The notes beneath the pieces were generated by a model. It was given only the letters and a program-made list of their open reading frames with translations. It ran no database searches and was not told the DNA's origin. Positions 1 to 12,938 of a stretch of 64,000 bases of DNA are shown piece after piece; positions within the stretch are counted from its first letter, which is position 1; each line of letters starts with the position of its first letter. The position numbers and the translations under genes were made by a program. The stretch spans positions 18,786,501-18,850,500 of the forward strand of contig NC_090793.1 of assembly GCF_040054535.1 (NCBI RefSeq), given 5' to 3'. This DNA comes from Antennarius striatus. Its lineage: Eukaryota > Chordata > Actinopteri > Lophiiformes > Antennariidae.

Positions 1-183
1 TTTTTCTGTAATGTACCCACATGACAAGAAGACTAGATTGCTATAATGGGGTCCGCAGCAGCACAGCCTTAATTCAGTTAGTGTCCTGGGAAATTGCACA
101 TCTCACACATAGACTTCAGTTTGAAATTGTATTTGTGTGCAAGTTGGTGGCACAAGGCCGGATCCAAGATATTTCCTGGTAGC

Positions 184-270
184 TCAGTTCCTTGTCACTT
201 TTGAATGGGAGTCCACTGATATGAGCGGGTTTTCACATGTTTGACAGATGTAACGTGAGTCCAGGGAGAC
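184..270 (-). CDS. candidate 3'-terminal exon of an unidentified minus-strand gene
   Basis: On the minus strand a very good acceptor (a long TTTTCTCTCTCTAG tract) ends at 271 and opens a phase-0 frame of 28 codons that stops at TGA 184-186. The peptide contains a Cys-x2-Cys pair (YICQTCENPL), which resembles half of a zinc-binding module. I do not recognise the gene. It could be the end of a gene whose promoter lies near 4.7-4.9 kb, or the gene could continue left of the window if this exon uses another donor. The splice site is directly visible; that it is coding is inference. Confidence 0.35.
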   Translation of the reverse strand, partial: VSLDSRYICQTCENPLISVDSHSKVTRN

Positions 271-271
271 C

Positions 272-2657
272 TAGAGAGAGAAAAGATAATTGATTTAATT
301 TCTGTGGACTGAGTATAGCAGCAGAGGAGTTTGCTCTTCAGACATACTCTGTGTGTGTGCGTGTGCATGTGTGTACTTGAACAGCAAAGTGCTTCAAGGG
401 AATCATACACATTTCTGGCAAATCTGTGGAATAAGTCAACAAACTACGTATTACAATCACATCCCCATCCAACCAAAAAAAGATGTCACACAAGTCTTTC
501 TTGTGAAATTTGGGGTTTTGATCACAGATATTGCTGTAGACCGAGCCCTGCTGTAGGATGGCTGAGACAAGCCAGTATTGCTCAACAGGCCTAAATATAA
601 TGGTTGTAATAGGGGCCGATTGTCCAATTTGGGAGATTAGCCAAAGAATAGTTCAAGCTCCGGACCTTTCTGTCATCCAAAACAAAATCAGCATGGTACA
701 AAGGGTAACAGGAAAAGAAGTCTGTGACTAAAGGTTTTTCATACGTGCATAAACAATGTGGCTTTCATAACAAACCTTTAGGAATACATCTTTCCCCAGA
801 GAGAACCGACTCTTCCGTTGATAAGACATTTTGATCCTGGCTATAAATATCATTCCAATAACTTGAAAGAACAGTGCAGATTATATTGGTAAAGAAATTA
901 TTTTTCAATTGGGTAAGAATTTTTTTGTGAATTTCTATCTAATTCCTTCCAAACATTTTGCTCATTAAACATTTACTTCCCTACCATGAAGTTCTTAGTC
1001 AAAAACTATTGCATAATGAGTGAAACAACATCTAACTACCATTTTAAAAAGAATTAAAACTTTATTATTTATCAAATATTACTATTTTTCTACAATTGCA
1101 TGCAAAAAGAAACTGATTGTAGTGAATTGTTTTTTCTTTTTTTCAAAACTAGGTATTAATACCACTATTATCTGTACTTCTCACACTTAGAAATTATTTA
1201 ACTTACTGTAAATACCTGTAAATTAGTAAATCACCCACAGTAGACCTGCAGTGTATTTTTTTGGGAACAGATAATTCTACAAACACAGCAACACTGCCAG
1301 TGCTACCAGGCCAAACAAACTGATTTCCAGTTCTCCACCCGGAGCGACTCAGGAATGATTACAGGTGAACCCTATTAGTGGATGATTCTGAGATGTCCAA
1401 ATAAAACTAGAACCAAGTCAGTCAGAGACTGCAACATCCCGCGACTTACCTACCCTGAAAATAGGTCAGGGTACCCTTGAAGTAGTACCTGACCAGTGCA
1501 TAGACTAGTGCATACTGAGAAGACCAGTGTGAGTAAGACCATAGATCAAAGCTAGTGCATATGTAGATCAAAGCTAGTGCTCTGACCTACTGTCGTTGAT
1601 CACAGCTAGGGTCTTACTCACAATGGCTTTCTCCCTTGTCTTTCTATCCTATCCAGTTCCTGATTGTACAAAAGTTTAAATTTGACCTGGTTTTCTCAAG
1701 GTCAAGGTCATCATCTCATTTTCATCTCCTTTGCTGACCGAGTAATGTACTTTTTGTTTCATCTTTCTATCAGCAACGGTTGCAAAGGTATGTGGTGGAC
1801 TAACTAACAGATGAACAGATGGACGGACGGACGAACACACAAACACTGACAGATACAATACATCACCGTTTTGAAGCAGGATGAAAAAGCCAATGCTGGA
1901 TGACAAGGTCTATTAAGAATAATGAAAATACATCCCTAAAACCTCAAGTTTTTTTATTTTATTTTATCCAACGGCAAATGATTAACTATTTTCAGAATCC
2001 ATTATTCATTCAAATATAAACACAAAAAATACTGTTGCCTATGAACTGCAAAGCTATCTGCTTGTGAAAACAAAAATAATTTGAAGTTCATTATCAAGGG
2101 GTTTGGTTAATGGTTGGACAAATCAAGACTTTTCTAGATCAAAACAAAATTGTGTAGGACATTTTTTAGTTCCAGTCCTATTGTCAACCCCTTTAGCTAC
2201 ATTATAGAGAATTTCCATTGGTGTGGAAAATATACAAACAAAAACAAAACAAAAAGCAATGATTTGCTTTGTGTTTGTGATCAATCTATTCTTTTTAGTG
2301 CTTTTGACGTGTAATGAGCTCATGCCTATAATTACATGTCACCTAAGGATGACATAGCACCTCAACGTCTCTCAAAAGATTGTAGAACAAGTTTCTCACT
2401 ATATGGCTTTCATTCAAATGAGGAGCTAAGCATTGCGTGCATGCAAACGTTGAACACCCTTCAGATTCACTAAAAATCATGTTTCCAAGGTAGAATCAGT
2501 AACACTGCAGTGTTCTGTACATAATATAACTAGTTCAATCAAAACAAAGTCATTAAAGTATAAAGGATAGTGATTTTTTACAGGTGATTTAACAGATCTA
2601 CATTAAAAGAAAGCAGACGCAAAAGTCAATGTTAGGTCAAGAGGTCTTACGACTTAC
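272..2657. other. AT-rich noncoding stretch with a repeat-like segment
   Basis: No convincing coding exon is seen on either strand. The stretch between about 1520 and 1880 looks like an interspersed repeat: direct and inverted copies of short motifs (described separately) are followed by a segment rich in GGACGGACGGACG and ACACACAAACACTGACAG. The rest is AT-rich and probably intronic to the putative minus-strand gene. Confidence 0.4.
1529..1621. repeat. inverted repeat with internal 16-bp direct repeat
   Basis: GTGAGTAAGACC at 1529-1540 is matched by its exact reverse complement at 1610-1621. Inside, AGATCAAAGCTAGTGC occurs at 1543-1558 and again at 1565-1580 (22-bp period), and a degenerate inverted copy (GATCACAGCTAG) sits at 1598-1609. 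The structure suggests the terminus of a mobile element or a tandem-duplicated hairpin. The family is not identified. Confidence 0.5.
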
Positions 2658-2774
2658 ATCCTCAAACATTACATCACAGACACCAGACGTGTAGTCAGAT
2701 ACTGGACACCTCCTGACATCATTCTCCACTCCAGCTACATCCTTAAAAGGCTTGCCATCACCCACTTTCTCTCC
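2658..2774 (-). CDS. candidate internal exon of the same unidentified gene
   Basis: The minus strand is open for 39 codons after an in-frame TGA and ends in GAGGAT followed by a strong GTAAGT donor (GT at 2656-2657) in phase 0, compatible with the acceptor at 271. The peptide includes DVRRCPVSDYTSG and CDVMFED, so joined to the 184-270 exon it would give four cysteines. The weak point is the 5' side: the best acceptor (TTTTAG upstream of a CATGGCAG) puts a stop in this frame, and only a poor AG remains. It may be a chance ORF in an intron or noncoding transcript. Confidence 0.2.
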
Positions 2775-3895
2775 TCATTTTCTGCCATGCTAAAATGTTA
2801 CAGCAGAAAAAAAAATGCCTGTGCCAAGAAAAATACAATCACAAGTATTAAGCCGAGAATTTCTTTTCACATGTCAGTGGCTTTCCAGCCTGACAGTAGG
2901 GATAGAGGCACACATTTCATCAATGTCAGTTATCGGAATCGACAAGAGTAGGTCAGCAAGTAAGATAGAAATTCTCCCTTGAATCAAAGCAGCAGCTATG
3001 GAGATTTTGTACAAACACACCTACAGTCATCAAAGCTCTAGAATACTTTGATGACTCAAAGCAGTCTTGAGTCATCAAAGTCACTCTTCTAATATTTAAC
3101 AGAATGCAAACTGTTAATAACATCCCAAACCTTTGTTCTTCTTAAGATAGAGAGGTGGGTAAAATGTAGTTTTCAACCATAATTATCTTAATAGCTCAGG
3201 CAACATAATGTTGACCAAAAGGAATTTATACCAACTTCCGATCCAAACACAAAAAATAACATCAACTAAAACTACCACCAACTACAACTACCACTGGGGA
3301 GACAATTCCAATCACATAGTATGAAACAAATTCCCACCAGCAAGATAAAAAAGGTGACCATTATAACTTACAATAAAATGTGTTACTGAAAAACTTAGTC
3401 AAGCAAGTAATTACAAGGCAAACAACCATAGTTCATGACTACATTTGCTTCCAGACTACTCCCTGTTGTATCTAACGTGGGATTGGTTTAAAACACCACA
3501 GCAAAGAAACTGTGGATTAGGGTGGAATTTTGTAAGTCAGTCTTTTTCTGGTCTGTAAAATGTGGCCTGTTGCTACTTCAAAAACAGATGGGACATCTCA
3601 AAAGCAGCCTCAGGCCACATGTTTTCACAGGAGTTTGGAGGTCTCAACACTGTAGCTGCGTCCTGGTGGATTATAGACCAATGGAAAAAGCCAGCTATAA
3701 ATCAAAATTTAAGCGGCGTTATAATGGTGGGTTGCAGCGAGCCTTGGCATGTCTCTGAAGTATAGAAGAAGCATTAAATGGGCGTGTGGGAATGTATGTA
3801 AACTAAAATCATTTACCTTCGTGAATCTACGTTGCTTCACAAAAGAAGAATTGCATATTCTCACGATCCTGGATCTAAACCTCAATGCATAAAAC

Positions 3896-3927
3896 GATCA
3901 TGTCTCTAAAATGTTAGAGACATGATC
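3896..3927. repeat. perfect 14-bp hairpin, 4-nt loop
   Basis: GATCATGTCTCTAA (3896-3909) and its exact reverse complement (3914-3927) flank the loop AATG. No U-tract or gene end is nearby. It could be a small transposon end or a chance palindrome. Confidence 0.6.
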
Positions 3928-4379
3928 TAATGATCTAATTATTTCCATAATCTTCTGTCTTCTTTACAACATCAGTGATAGCTGAAGGTTCACCAATCTA
4001 GGTGACCCAGGTCACGTACGACAAAAGTGAATAAAAGCCTCTAATCCGATCACGATCAGTTCTGCTGAAATACCACGATTCTTGAGTCTAGGCATGCCTG
4101 TCATTCTTCAAGGGTTTCAAGAAATGAGAAACTCCGTGATGTAGGCAATGCTGGGAAAAAATGGCTATTATCAGAATACCACTCATGAGTCAATGCTTCC
4201 GAAATAGCTGTAGGTAAGAGGTCAAAATAAGTGTACATGATTCATTTAAAGCAGGATCGTGTGTTTCATTTACTGGTCAAGTGTTGCTGAATGTCTAACA
4301 GAAAATATAAACAAACCAATGCAGCAACAGTTTGTATTAGCTTTAAACAATCGCCTTCGTGAAAGTATGGCAGGCTTAC

Positions 4380-4720
4380 CTTATTTTATTCCATAGAGGT
4401 TTGTGCAGGAAATGTTCAAGCTTGGTTCCATGCCTTTCCCGGGTTACTTAGCGAATGCAGAAGACAAACAAACTACGCAACAGCAAAGTTGGCAACGGAG
4501 CTAGCTTAGTGGCTAGCGATAGCTGACTGAAGGCTGGTTTGTCAACAAACTCCAGTCATGCAAAAAGCAAAGATTCACAAATTGTGAACTTTGTCGCCGA
4601 GATGATATAAAGGTCTTAAGTCAAAATTATAAATTTAAACTTAAAATCTATTTTATCTTGCTTGGTCCATCAAAGAGTAAAAAGTACGGTGGAGTTTTGA
4701 ACAGTCCGATAGTTTAACGG
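4380..4720 (-). other. probable noncoding first exon of the left-edge minus-strand gene
   Basis: The minus strand has a consensus donor (AATAAG then GTAAGCC, exon ending at 4380). The sequence above it, up to about 4.7 kb, is less AT-rich and lies just downstream of a CCAAT/NRF1 promoter. The only ATG near the donor opens a 16-codon frame that ends in TAA before the splice site, so the exon is probably 5' UTR. The upstream boundary is a guess, since the start of transcription cannot be seen. Confidence 0.35.
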
Positions 4721-4737
4721 TTGGTTTTTGACAGCTC

Positions 4738-4862
4738 CATTGCTCCTGTTCTCACCCGACTCACTCCCACCTGACTCCGCCCACTTTTGATTGCCAGTTA
4801 AATGAACCAATCAGAACATTATTTACGTGTTCAGGAATCTGTGTACATATGCGCATGCGCTT
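4738..4862 (-). promoter_or_regulatory. TATA-less promoter with CCAAT box and NRF1 palindrome
   Basis: A CCAAT box (ACCAAT at 4806-4811), GC-box-like CCGCCC (about 4777) and a full NRF1-type palindrome GCGCATGCGC (4851-4860) cluster within 90 bp in otherwise AT-rich DNA. This is typical of a housekeeping promoter. It could serve the minus-strand gene to the left. Divergent activity cannot be excluded, since NRF1 sites are symmetric. Confidence 0.5.
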
Positions 4863-5375
4863 AACCATTAATGAAAAAATACATCTTAATAGTAATATTA
4901 AAACGATTAAAAAGTTAGATTGGAAAAAAATGTTTTAATTAAATTGTAAATCAACATGTTCACTTCAACAAAATATTTGAAAGGCTTAAAATGGAATCAT
5001 CTGCTTTGATTTTAAATGTTTCAGGCTATTCATTCAATGCAATTTACTACATGCAACTTTACAGTGAAAAAGTATAGCACTGTAAGCAATCGAAAATGAA
5101 ATATCTGTTTCCTCCAATGAGACAGTTGTTTTGGTTTCCCTTTATAATCGCTAATGAATATACAGCATCATCTAGTGGACAACATCAGACAGTTCACCAC
5201 TGTCAAACTGGCGGAACATTGGAGCAGTTTGATGCAAGAACAGTTCTGTATTCAAGTTCCTTCATGTTGAAAGTAGAGGAAGAGCACAGCGGGTCGCACT
5301 GTTGCAAGAACGATCTGGTGGCAACTGCCTCCGGTCTGCGGTATCGTGGGCATACTCAACCCTTATCAGCTGCTT

Positions 5376-5545
5376 AAACAGAACACATGCTGAAGGACCA
5401 GGTTTCCAGTGTCTGGCTTTTGGGAGTTTGAGGAGGACCGCAAAGTTGACCATCTTACTGGACTAGAAGCGTTCTCCTGTTCTACCATGAACTGGCGTGA
5501 CAGGGCATCAGGTTGGATGTTGTTGCAGGAGCCTGGTTGACAAGA
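5376..5545 (-). mobile_element. Ty3/Gypsy retrotransposon pol relic
   Basis: Translated on the minus strand, about 50 codons read like the link between the RNase H and integrase regions of a Gypsy-type polyprotein: an N-N-I-x-P-D-A-L-S-R-Q-F motif (the family's typical 'ADALSR' box), then a Glu/Ser/Pro stretch ending at a stop. No LTR, reverse transcriptase or integrase core is visible nearby, so this is a short degenerate fragment. Confidence 0.6.
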
Positions 5546-5929
5546 GAGGGACTAATTGAACCTGGAAAAAAAAAAATTATGAAGGCGATAACTATTTTTT
5601 GAAATTATACGCCTCACACCATCAATGATCAATCAAGAAAATTAGTTGAATATCAGCTAATCATGAAAGTACTTAGTCGAAAACTAAAACACACACACTT
5701 AATAAATCCTTTGACCATGTGTATGACTCCAGTTGCAGGCAGATTAGAATGTATTGATATTTGCTTGCCAATTAGAAAACAACGAACGAGCTACTAACGT
5801 GAAATAGCGCCGAATTTAAGGTAAAACAGGCGGCAAGGCTCTCAGACATTTTAGATTTTAACAAAATAATCATTGTTAGAACTACATAAATAAACACACT
5901 GGGACTCTCAGTCATTGTGGTGGCATAAA

Positions 5930-6320
5930 TTAAATTGTAAACACCGCTCCAGCCGCTCAAACCCAGAAACCCAACAGTCCCATGAGCCTTTGCGCTCTGA
6001 ACTCAGAACGGTCACCAATCAGGTTGCCCGCTCTCGCACGAGCCAAGTTGAGAGTGGGTTAGTTCGTTTTGTCTGCCAGGGTAGCGCTGCGCGTCTCAAC
6101 GCACCCCATGGATATATCTGATCAGCTCTGTATTGTATTTTGAAGCAAAATCGTAATATTGGAATCGATGGAAATGTAAAAATTCTCTTTTTTTTATTAG
6201 CAGCGGTGCTATCATAATTTCAAGGGTTTTTCCTCCTCAAAAAGGTGTTGTTGAAGTTTTCCTGCTGATAATATTTGTCCTAAAACCCGCGCCGTATATC
6301 CCCCGTCACGTGACCACCAG
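5930..6320 (+). promoter_or_regulatory. promoter region of the zinc-finger gene
   Basis: Upstream of the ATG at 6478 the sequence becomes CpG-richer. It carries a CCAAT box (ACCAATCAG near 6013) and a palindromic E-box GTCACGTGAC (6305-6314; core CACGTG 6307-6312) of the USF/MITF/MYC type, about 165 bp before the start codon. No TATA box is evident. Confidence 0.45.
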
Positions 6321-6477
6321 CGTTTCCTGTCACTATTGTGTTACACATCCATGTTTTCCACCTCAAACAACAACAGTAATGAGACGGACGACGTCGTAAC
6401 GTCTGCGTGGAAAAAAGATCGCTTCGGGTTCGTCGCGTCGCTCCGGCTGGCTGAGGTGCTACCGATCAGGGGACAAC

Positions 6478-8618
<2,141 letters not shown>

Positions 8619-8756
8619 TTGACTAGATCTTACAATAGGAAATATGAACATGTCTGTCTAGATTAAGGAAGACCTTTTCTTTGTATTTTGATAGAGCTGA
8701 AAAATCATGTAGCCAATTGATTCTACTGTATACTTCGTATTTTTGATATTGAAAAT

Positions 8757-8870
8757 TTGGGGAGGTGTTCCGGGCTTGTCCTACCAGGAGGAGACCTTGG
8801 GGAAGACCTAGGACATGCTGAAGGGTCTGCTGCTGACATCTTGATTCCAGAAGCCACAGCACAGCTTCAG
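8757..8870 (+). mobile_element. LINE-derived fragment (3' end of ORF2-like sequence)
   Basis: GGAGGTGTTCCGGGC...GTCCTACCAGGAGGAGACC...GGGGAAGACC is a decayed copy of a widespread fish LINE segment whose intact form encodes an Arg/Gly-Arg-Pro-rich C-terminus. It is short and broken. Confidence 0.55.
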
Positions 8871-10045
8871 AAGTCAAGTGTTTTTTTTTTTCCAATCCTC
8901 CGCAGCTATAAGCTGTTAAAGGTTATAACATAATGATCATAATGTTATCGCTGATTGGTGTTCATTCAATTTCAATTTAGTTTTTAATATTTAATTGGAG
9001 CTTGTGTCTAAAAACATCCAGTGGTGAACTCACACGACATCACGTCGTCTTCATCTGATGATGTGACTGCTTCTGAAGCAGTAAGCTGAGGTACATTTCA
9101 CTCATATTTATAATATCTGGGAGATTTTTTTTTTTTACTGCACAACTAAAGCTAACAAAGTGCTGACATCTCATCTTTCATTTTAAAAAGTTAAGCACAG
9201 ATAACCACGGGTTCCATTTCTATGTTTACAATAACTAGAAAACGAATTGGCACCTCCGCCAACTACCAGCTGCTTCAGTTCAACCTTATCCAGATTTAAA
9301 TCTGATGGATCCATGTTGTATGTATATTTGCACCACATTACATACATGTAAAAAATGAGTATTAATCACATTTAAATTGGATTCTTGACGTGAATCAGGT
9401 TAGCTTTTTTTCCCCGTCGATTTCAGTTGTTACTCAGCTAGTTCAACTGCTGGGGTTAACTTCTAATGTCCAGATCTAATGTCCAGATGATGGTAGTAAA
9501 GCCTGTGTTATTTAAATTCAAGATGCCAAGAAATAAAAACCATATTTTTAAAGAATGTCAGATGATTTAATACTGATGTCCTCTGAGATTCTGAACTCAC
9601 CTTCCTGTTGCAAGTCAGAAAAGCCACCCTGTAAGAAAAAAAAAAAGCACTTTCTTCTCATATGCAGTCCGGATGAATCCAGGCATTAATGCTAAAGATG
9701 TAACTGTCAGGCCAAGGATACACAAGGAAGTCCCTGCAGCCTCGCCCTTTAACCTCCAGTGTGAGCTGAAAAGAACCGTCTCAGCTTTTGACGAAGGACT
9801 TGTATTTATGCTGTACTTTTATGAATAAACATGTCAACAAGTATGAGTTTCATAGTTTCTCAGAAATAGCCTGAACAGATAAAACAATTTACACAAAATG
9901 TACACTACTGACAGTGGTGGGAGAAAGTTCAATTCCTGCATTTTTCATCCAGTCTGTCCATTGCAGGACTCACCCAAAAAGTCACATGGTTTAAAACTGG
10001 TCATTAAAACCACTGTTAATCCGTGAACATCGAGTAGTCGAACAG
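8871..10045. other. intergenic, AT-rich; zinc-finger gene 3' region
   Basis: No coding signal is recognised. AATAAA signals at 9532-9537 and 9824-9829 are candidate 3' ends for the plus-strand zinc-finger gene, giving a 3' UTR of about 0.9-1.2 kb. Confidence 0.4.
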
Positions 10046-10201
10046 TACAGTATTTTCCACACTATAAGGTGCATCTTAAAGCCTATAATTTTCTCATAAA
10101 CCTACAGTGCGCCTTATAATCCGATGCGCATAATATATGAAATAAATTATAAAATAAGCAATTCATTAAAGGTGCGCCTTACAGTGCAGAAAATACTATA
10201 A
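10046..10201. mobile_element. 156-bp MITE with terminal inverted repeats
   Basis: TACAGTATTTTCCACACTATAAGG at the left end is mirrored at the right (ending GAAAATACTATA), with GTGCGCCTTATAATCCG-type internal motifs common in fish genomes. TA at both ends fits a Tc1/mariner-superfamily target duplication. There is no coding capacity. Confidence 0.6.
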
Positions 10202-10265
10202 CTGCAACCTTTTTTGAGATAGTCTCTTCAGTTAGCTGTTAATTACACATAAACATACAGTATCC

Positions 10266-11029
10266 CGACACGACCGTTCAAAAGTTTAGGGTCACTTAGA
10301 AATATCACTATTTTTGAAGAAAAAAACAAAGCGCTGTTTTTTCTCAACAAAGATACCTTTAAACTAATTTTTTTACTAATGTGTAAATGACTATTCTAGC
10401 TGTAAATGTCTGGTTTTGGTGCAATATCTACATTTCAGGCCCATTTCCAGCAACTATCACTCCAGTGTTCTAATGGTAGAGTGTGTTTGCTCATTGCGTC
10501 AGAAGGCTAATGGATGATAAGAAAACACTTGTGCAATCGTGTTGGCACCGCTGAAAACAGTTTAACTGGTTAGAGAAGTTATAAAACTGACTTTCCTTTG
10601 AGCAGGTTGAGTATCTGGAGCATCACATTTGTGAGGTCGATTAAAGATTTAGATTAAGAATGTTAAGAACTTTAATGTTCTTAGAAATAAAGGATATTCC
10701 ATGCAAGAAATTTCCAAGAAAGTGAAGATTTCCTACATTAGTGTGTCCTACTCCCTTCAGACAACAACACAAACAGGCTCTAACCAGAGGAGAGAGGACA
10801 AATGGGAAGCAAATCGAAGTTTGAGGTGTTTGGATCACACAGAAGAACATTTGTGAGACGTTGAAGAATTGGAAAGATGCTAGACGCCATCTGTCCAACG
10901 TGGTGGGGGTACAATGACAGTCTGGGGTTGCTTTGGTCCTGGTAAGGTGGAAGGTGGTAAATAAAAGTGTGACTTTTCATGGAAAACACACAACTGTTGG
11001 GTGACCCCAAACTTTTGAATGGTAGTGTA
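10266..11029 (+). mobile_element. degenerate Tc1-like transposon with both terminal repeats
   Basis: The left end (CGACCGTTCAAAAGTTTAGG then GTCACTTAG) and right end (GGGTGACCCCAAAC, then TTTTGAATGGTAGTG) are inverted matches, as in common fish Tc1-like elements. Between them, on the plus strand, are remnants of the transposase helix-turn-helix (around 10655-10800, reading like KGYSMQEISKKV) and of the later VMVWGCF-like catalytic region (around 10900). Frameshifts and deletions leave about 760 bp of a roughly 1.5-kb element, so it is inactive. A (TA)n run follows at about 11028-11048. Confidence 0.75.
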
Positions 11030-11390
11030 TATATATATATATATATATACACATGTGTGTACCCACACACAGAAATATAAAAGCAACTTCTTATCTACAA
11101 GTTTCTTGAGAGTACTGTTAATTCGAGGCCCCGGAGTTGAGAAATGTTCTTTGTCCACATCTCCATGCCTCAAAATATACGATGTAAACAAATCCTAAGC
11201 TGACAGACATTGGAAGTCTCTCCGTGAACACCTGAGTCCTGCTGTGAGTTTTTAGCGCTGCAGATCAGAGTAGCATCGAAGGAGGCAGAGATGGTGGTCA
11301 TGAAAGGTAAAAAAAAAAAAAAATTTAAAAAGCAAAATTCCCATCAGTGGATCTTCAAAATCATTTGAATCAATAGCTTCAGCGTCTGAT

Positions 11391-12870
11391 CTAGATGATC
11401 AGTCCTCTGGAGTGCAGCAGGATGGCGTTGGAGTGCGGTTTGGGCCTGAGGATCCCGTTGCTGTAGTAGAAGTGAGTGTTGAGTGCCTCCGTCAGCTGGT
11501 AGCTGCTGCTTTCACCATCTTCTGTGATCTCCTCTAGCGACTGCGGAGAGTCTCCTTCCCTGGGGGGGACCGGCTCCGTGTCTTTGGACCCGCTGCCGTC
11601 GTCCTGCTGGGTCTTCACTGGAACCAAGGAGGAAGGCAGTCCCGAGTCCTGGCAGTGAAAAGTCTGATCACTATTTATTTGACAGAGAATATTAAATAAA
11701 GTGGTTGCTGAAGCTAAAGCTAATTGTTTTAATTTTTAAAAAAAATCATCCCCACAGATTAAATGAAGCCATTATTCACAAATTTAAAATTGAAGATTCC
11801 GCAATTACATTGTGCTGCTTTGTTCAGCTAATCCACTTGACGCTAAGTTGAATTTTTGATTGGGTACTGAAAAAGAATATTAGTTCAATTCAATTCATAA
11901 AATAAAATTATTTATGTTTAATATTTTACACTGTCCCTCAAACACACCAGCGAAATGTAAGAGGTCAGTCATTTCTGCCTGTTTTCAGTCTGGTGGTTTG
12001 ATCAGAAACCTGTTCTAGTCGTACAGAACAGTAAAATATGACTTAACTGAGAGATAATCTGTTCATTTATATAATCTAGATTCCTGTTTGATCAGTACTA
12101 AATTGTTTTTTTGAGATTTGTTTTCAAAAAAGAACGTCAGATGACACCAAACTGAACGTCTCCTACCAGCGACATGTTGCTGCTCTTCAGGTACGACTCC
12201 ACCCTCCTCCTGCGCTCCTCCGACTCTCTGTCCACCTCCGCTCCTCTCAGACTCTCTCTGCCATTGTGCCAGACGACAGGACGCCCCAAGTCGTCCAGCT
12301 CTACCCCATCTGGAGACCCCCACTTCCCACCCAGAGTGGACTGACTGCCTTTATATACTGGACGCTCCTGCAGGTTGGGAAATGACCCAAACAGTCACAA
12401 CAATGATGAGGCCGTCTTCTTGTTTAATGTGAGGTGTGTTCAATTGATTTTACAGGTGGAATTCAATTGGATTTGAAAATATCAATATTAATCAAAGGGG
12501 AATTTTGTTAAGACTGACTTATTTGTGAACTACATGTCATATTTTGGAACCTGTCTTACGTAATTGTGCAGAAAACTCACCAGAGACAGCTGGCTGTTCT
12601 TCATTCGGCTGTCGACTCGCAGAAGAGCATAATCTTCCGACTAGGAGCAAAAAAAGTTAAGAAAAATAAAAGGAAGTTAGTGAACATAAAGACAAAAACA
12701 GAAATAAAATGCCTGTGTGTCTGAACACTGGATTCAAGGTGTTTGAAGCTGCTGCAGCCTGTAATCATCGGCCTCCACGGCAGACATGGCTGCTGACTTG
12801 CCAGCAGGTCCACCCAATCTCCACCCGGCTGGGGTGGATGGTTTCATCCCTGCTGATGATTGTTCTCACC

Positions 12871-12938
<68 letters not shown>

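Noticed and set aside
5096-5377. 93-codon plus-strand ORF
   Set aside because: It partly overlaps the Gypsy relic in antisense and shows no domain.
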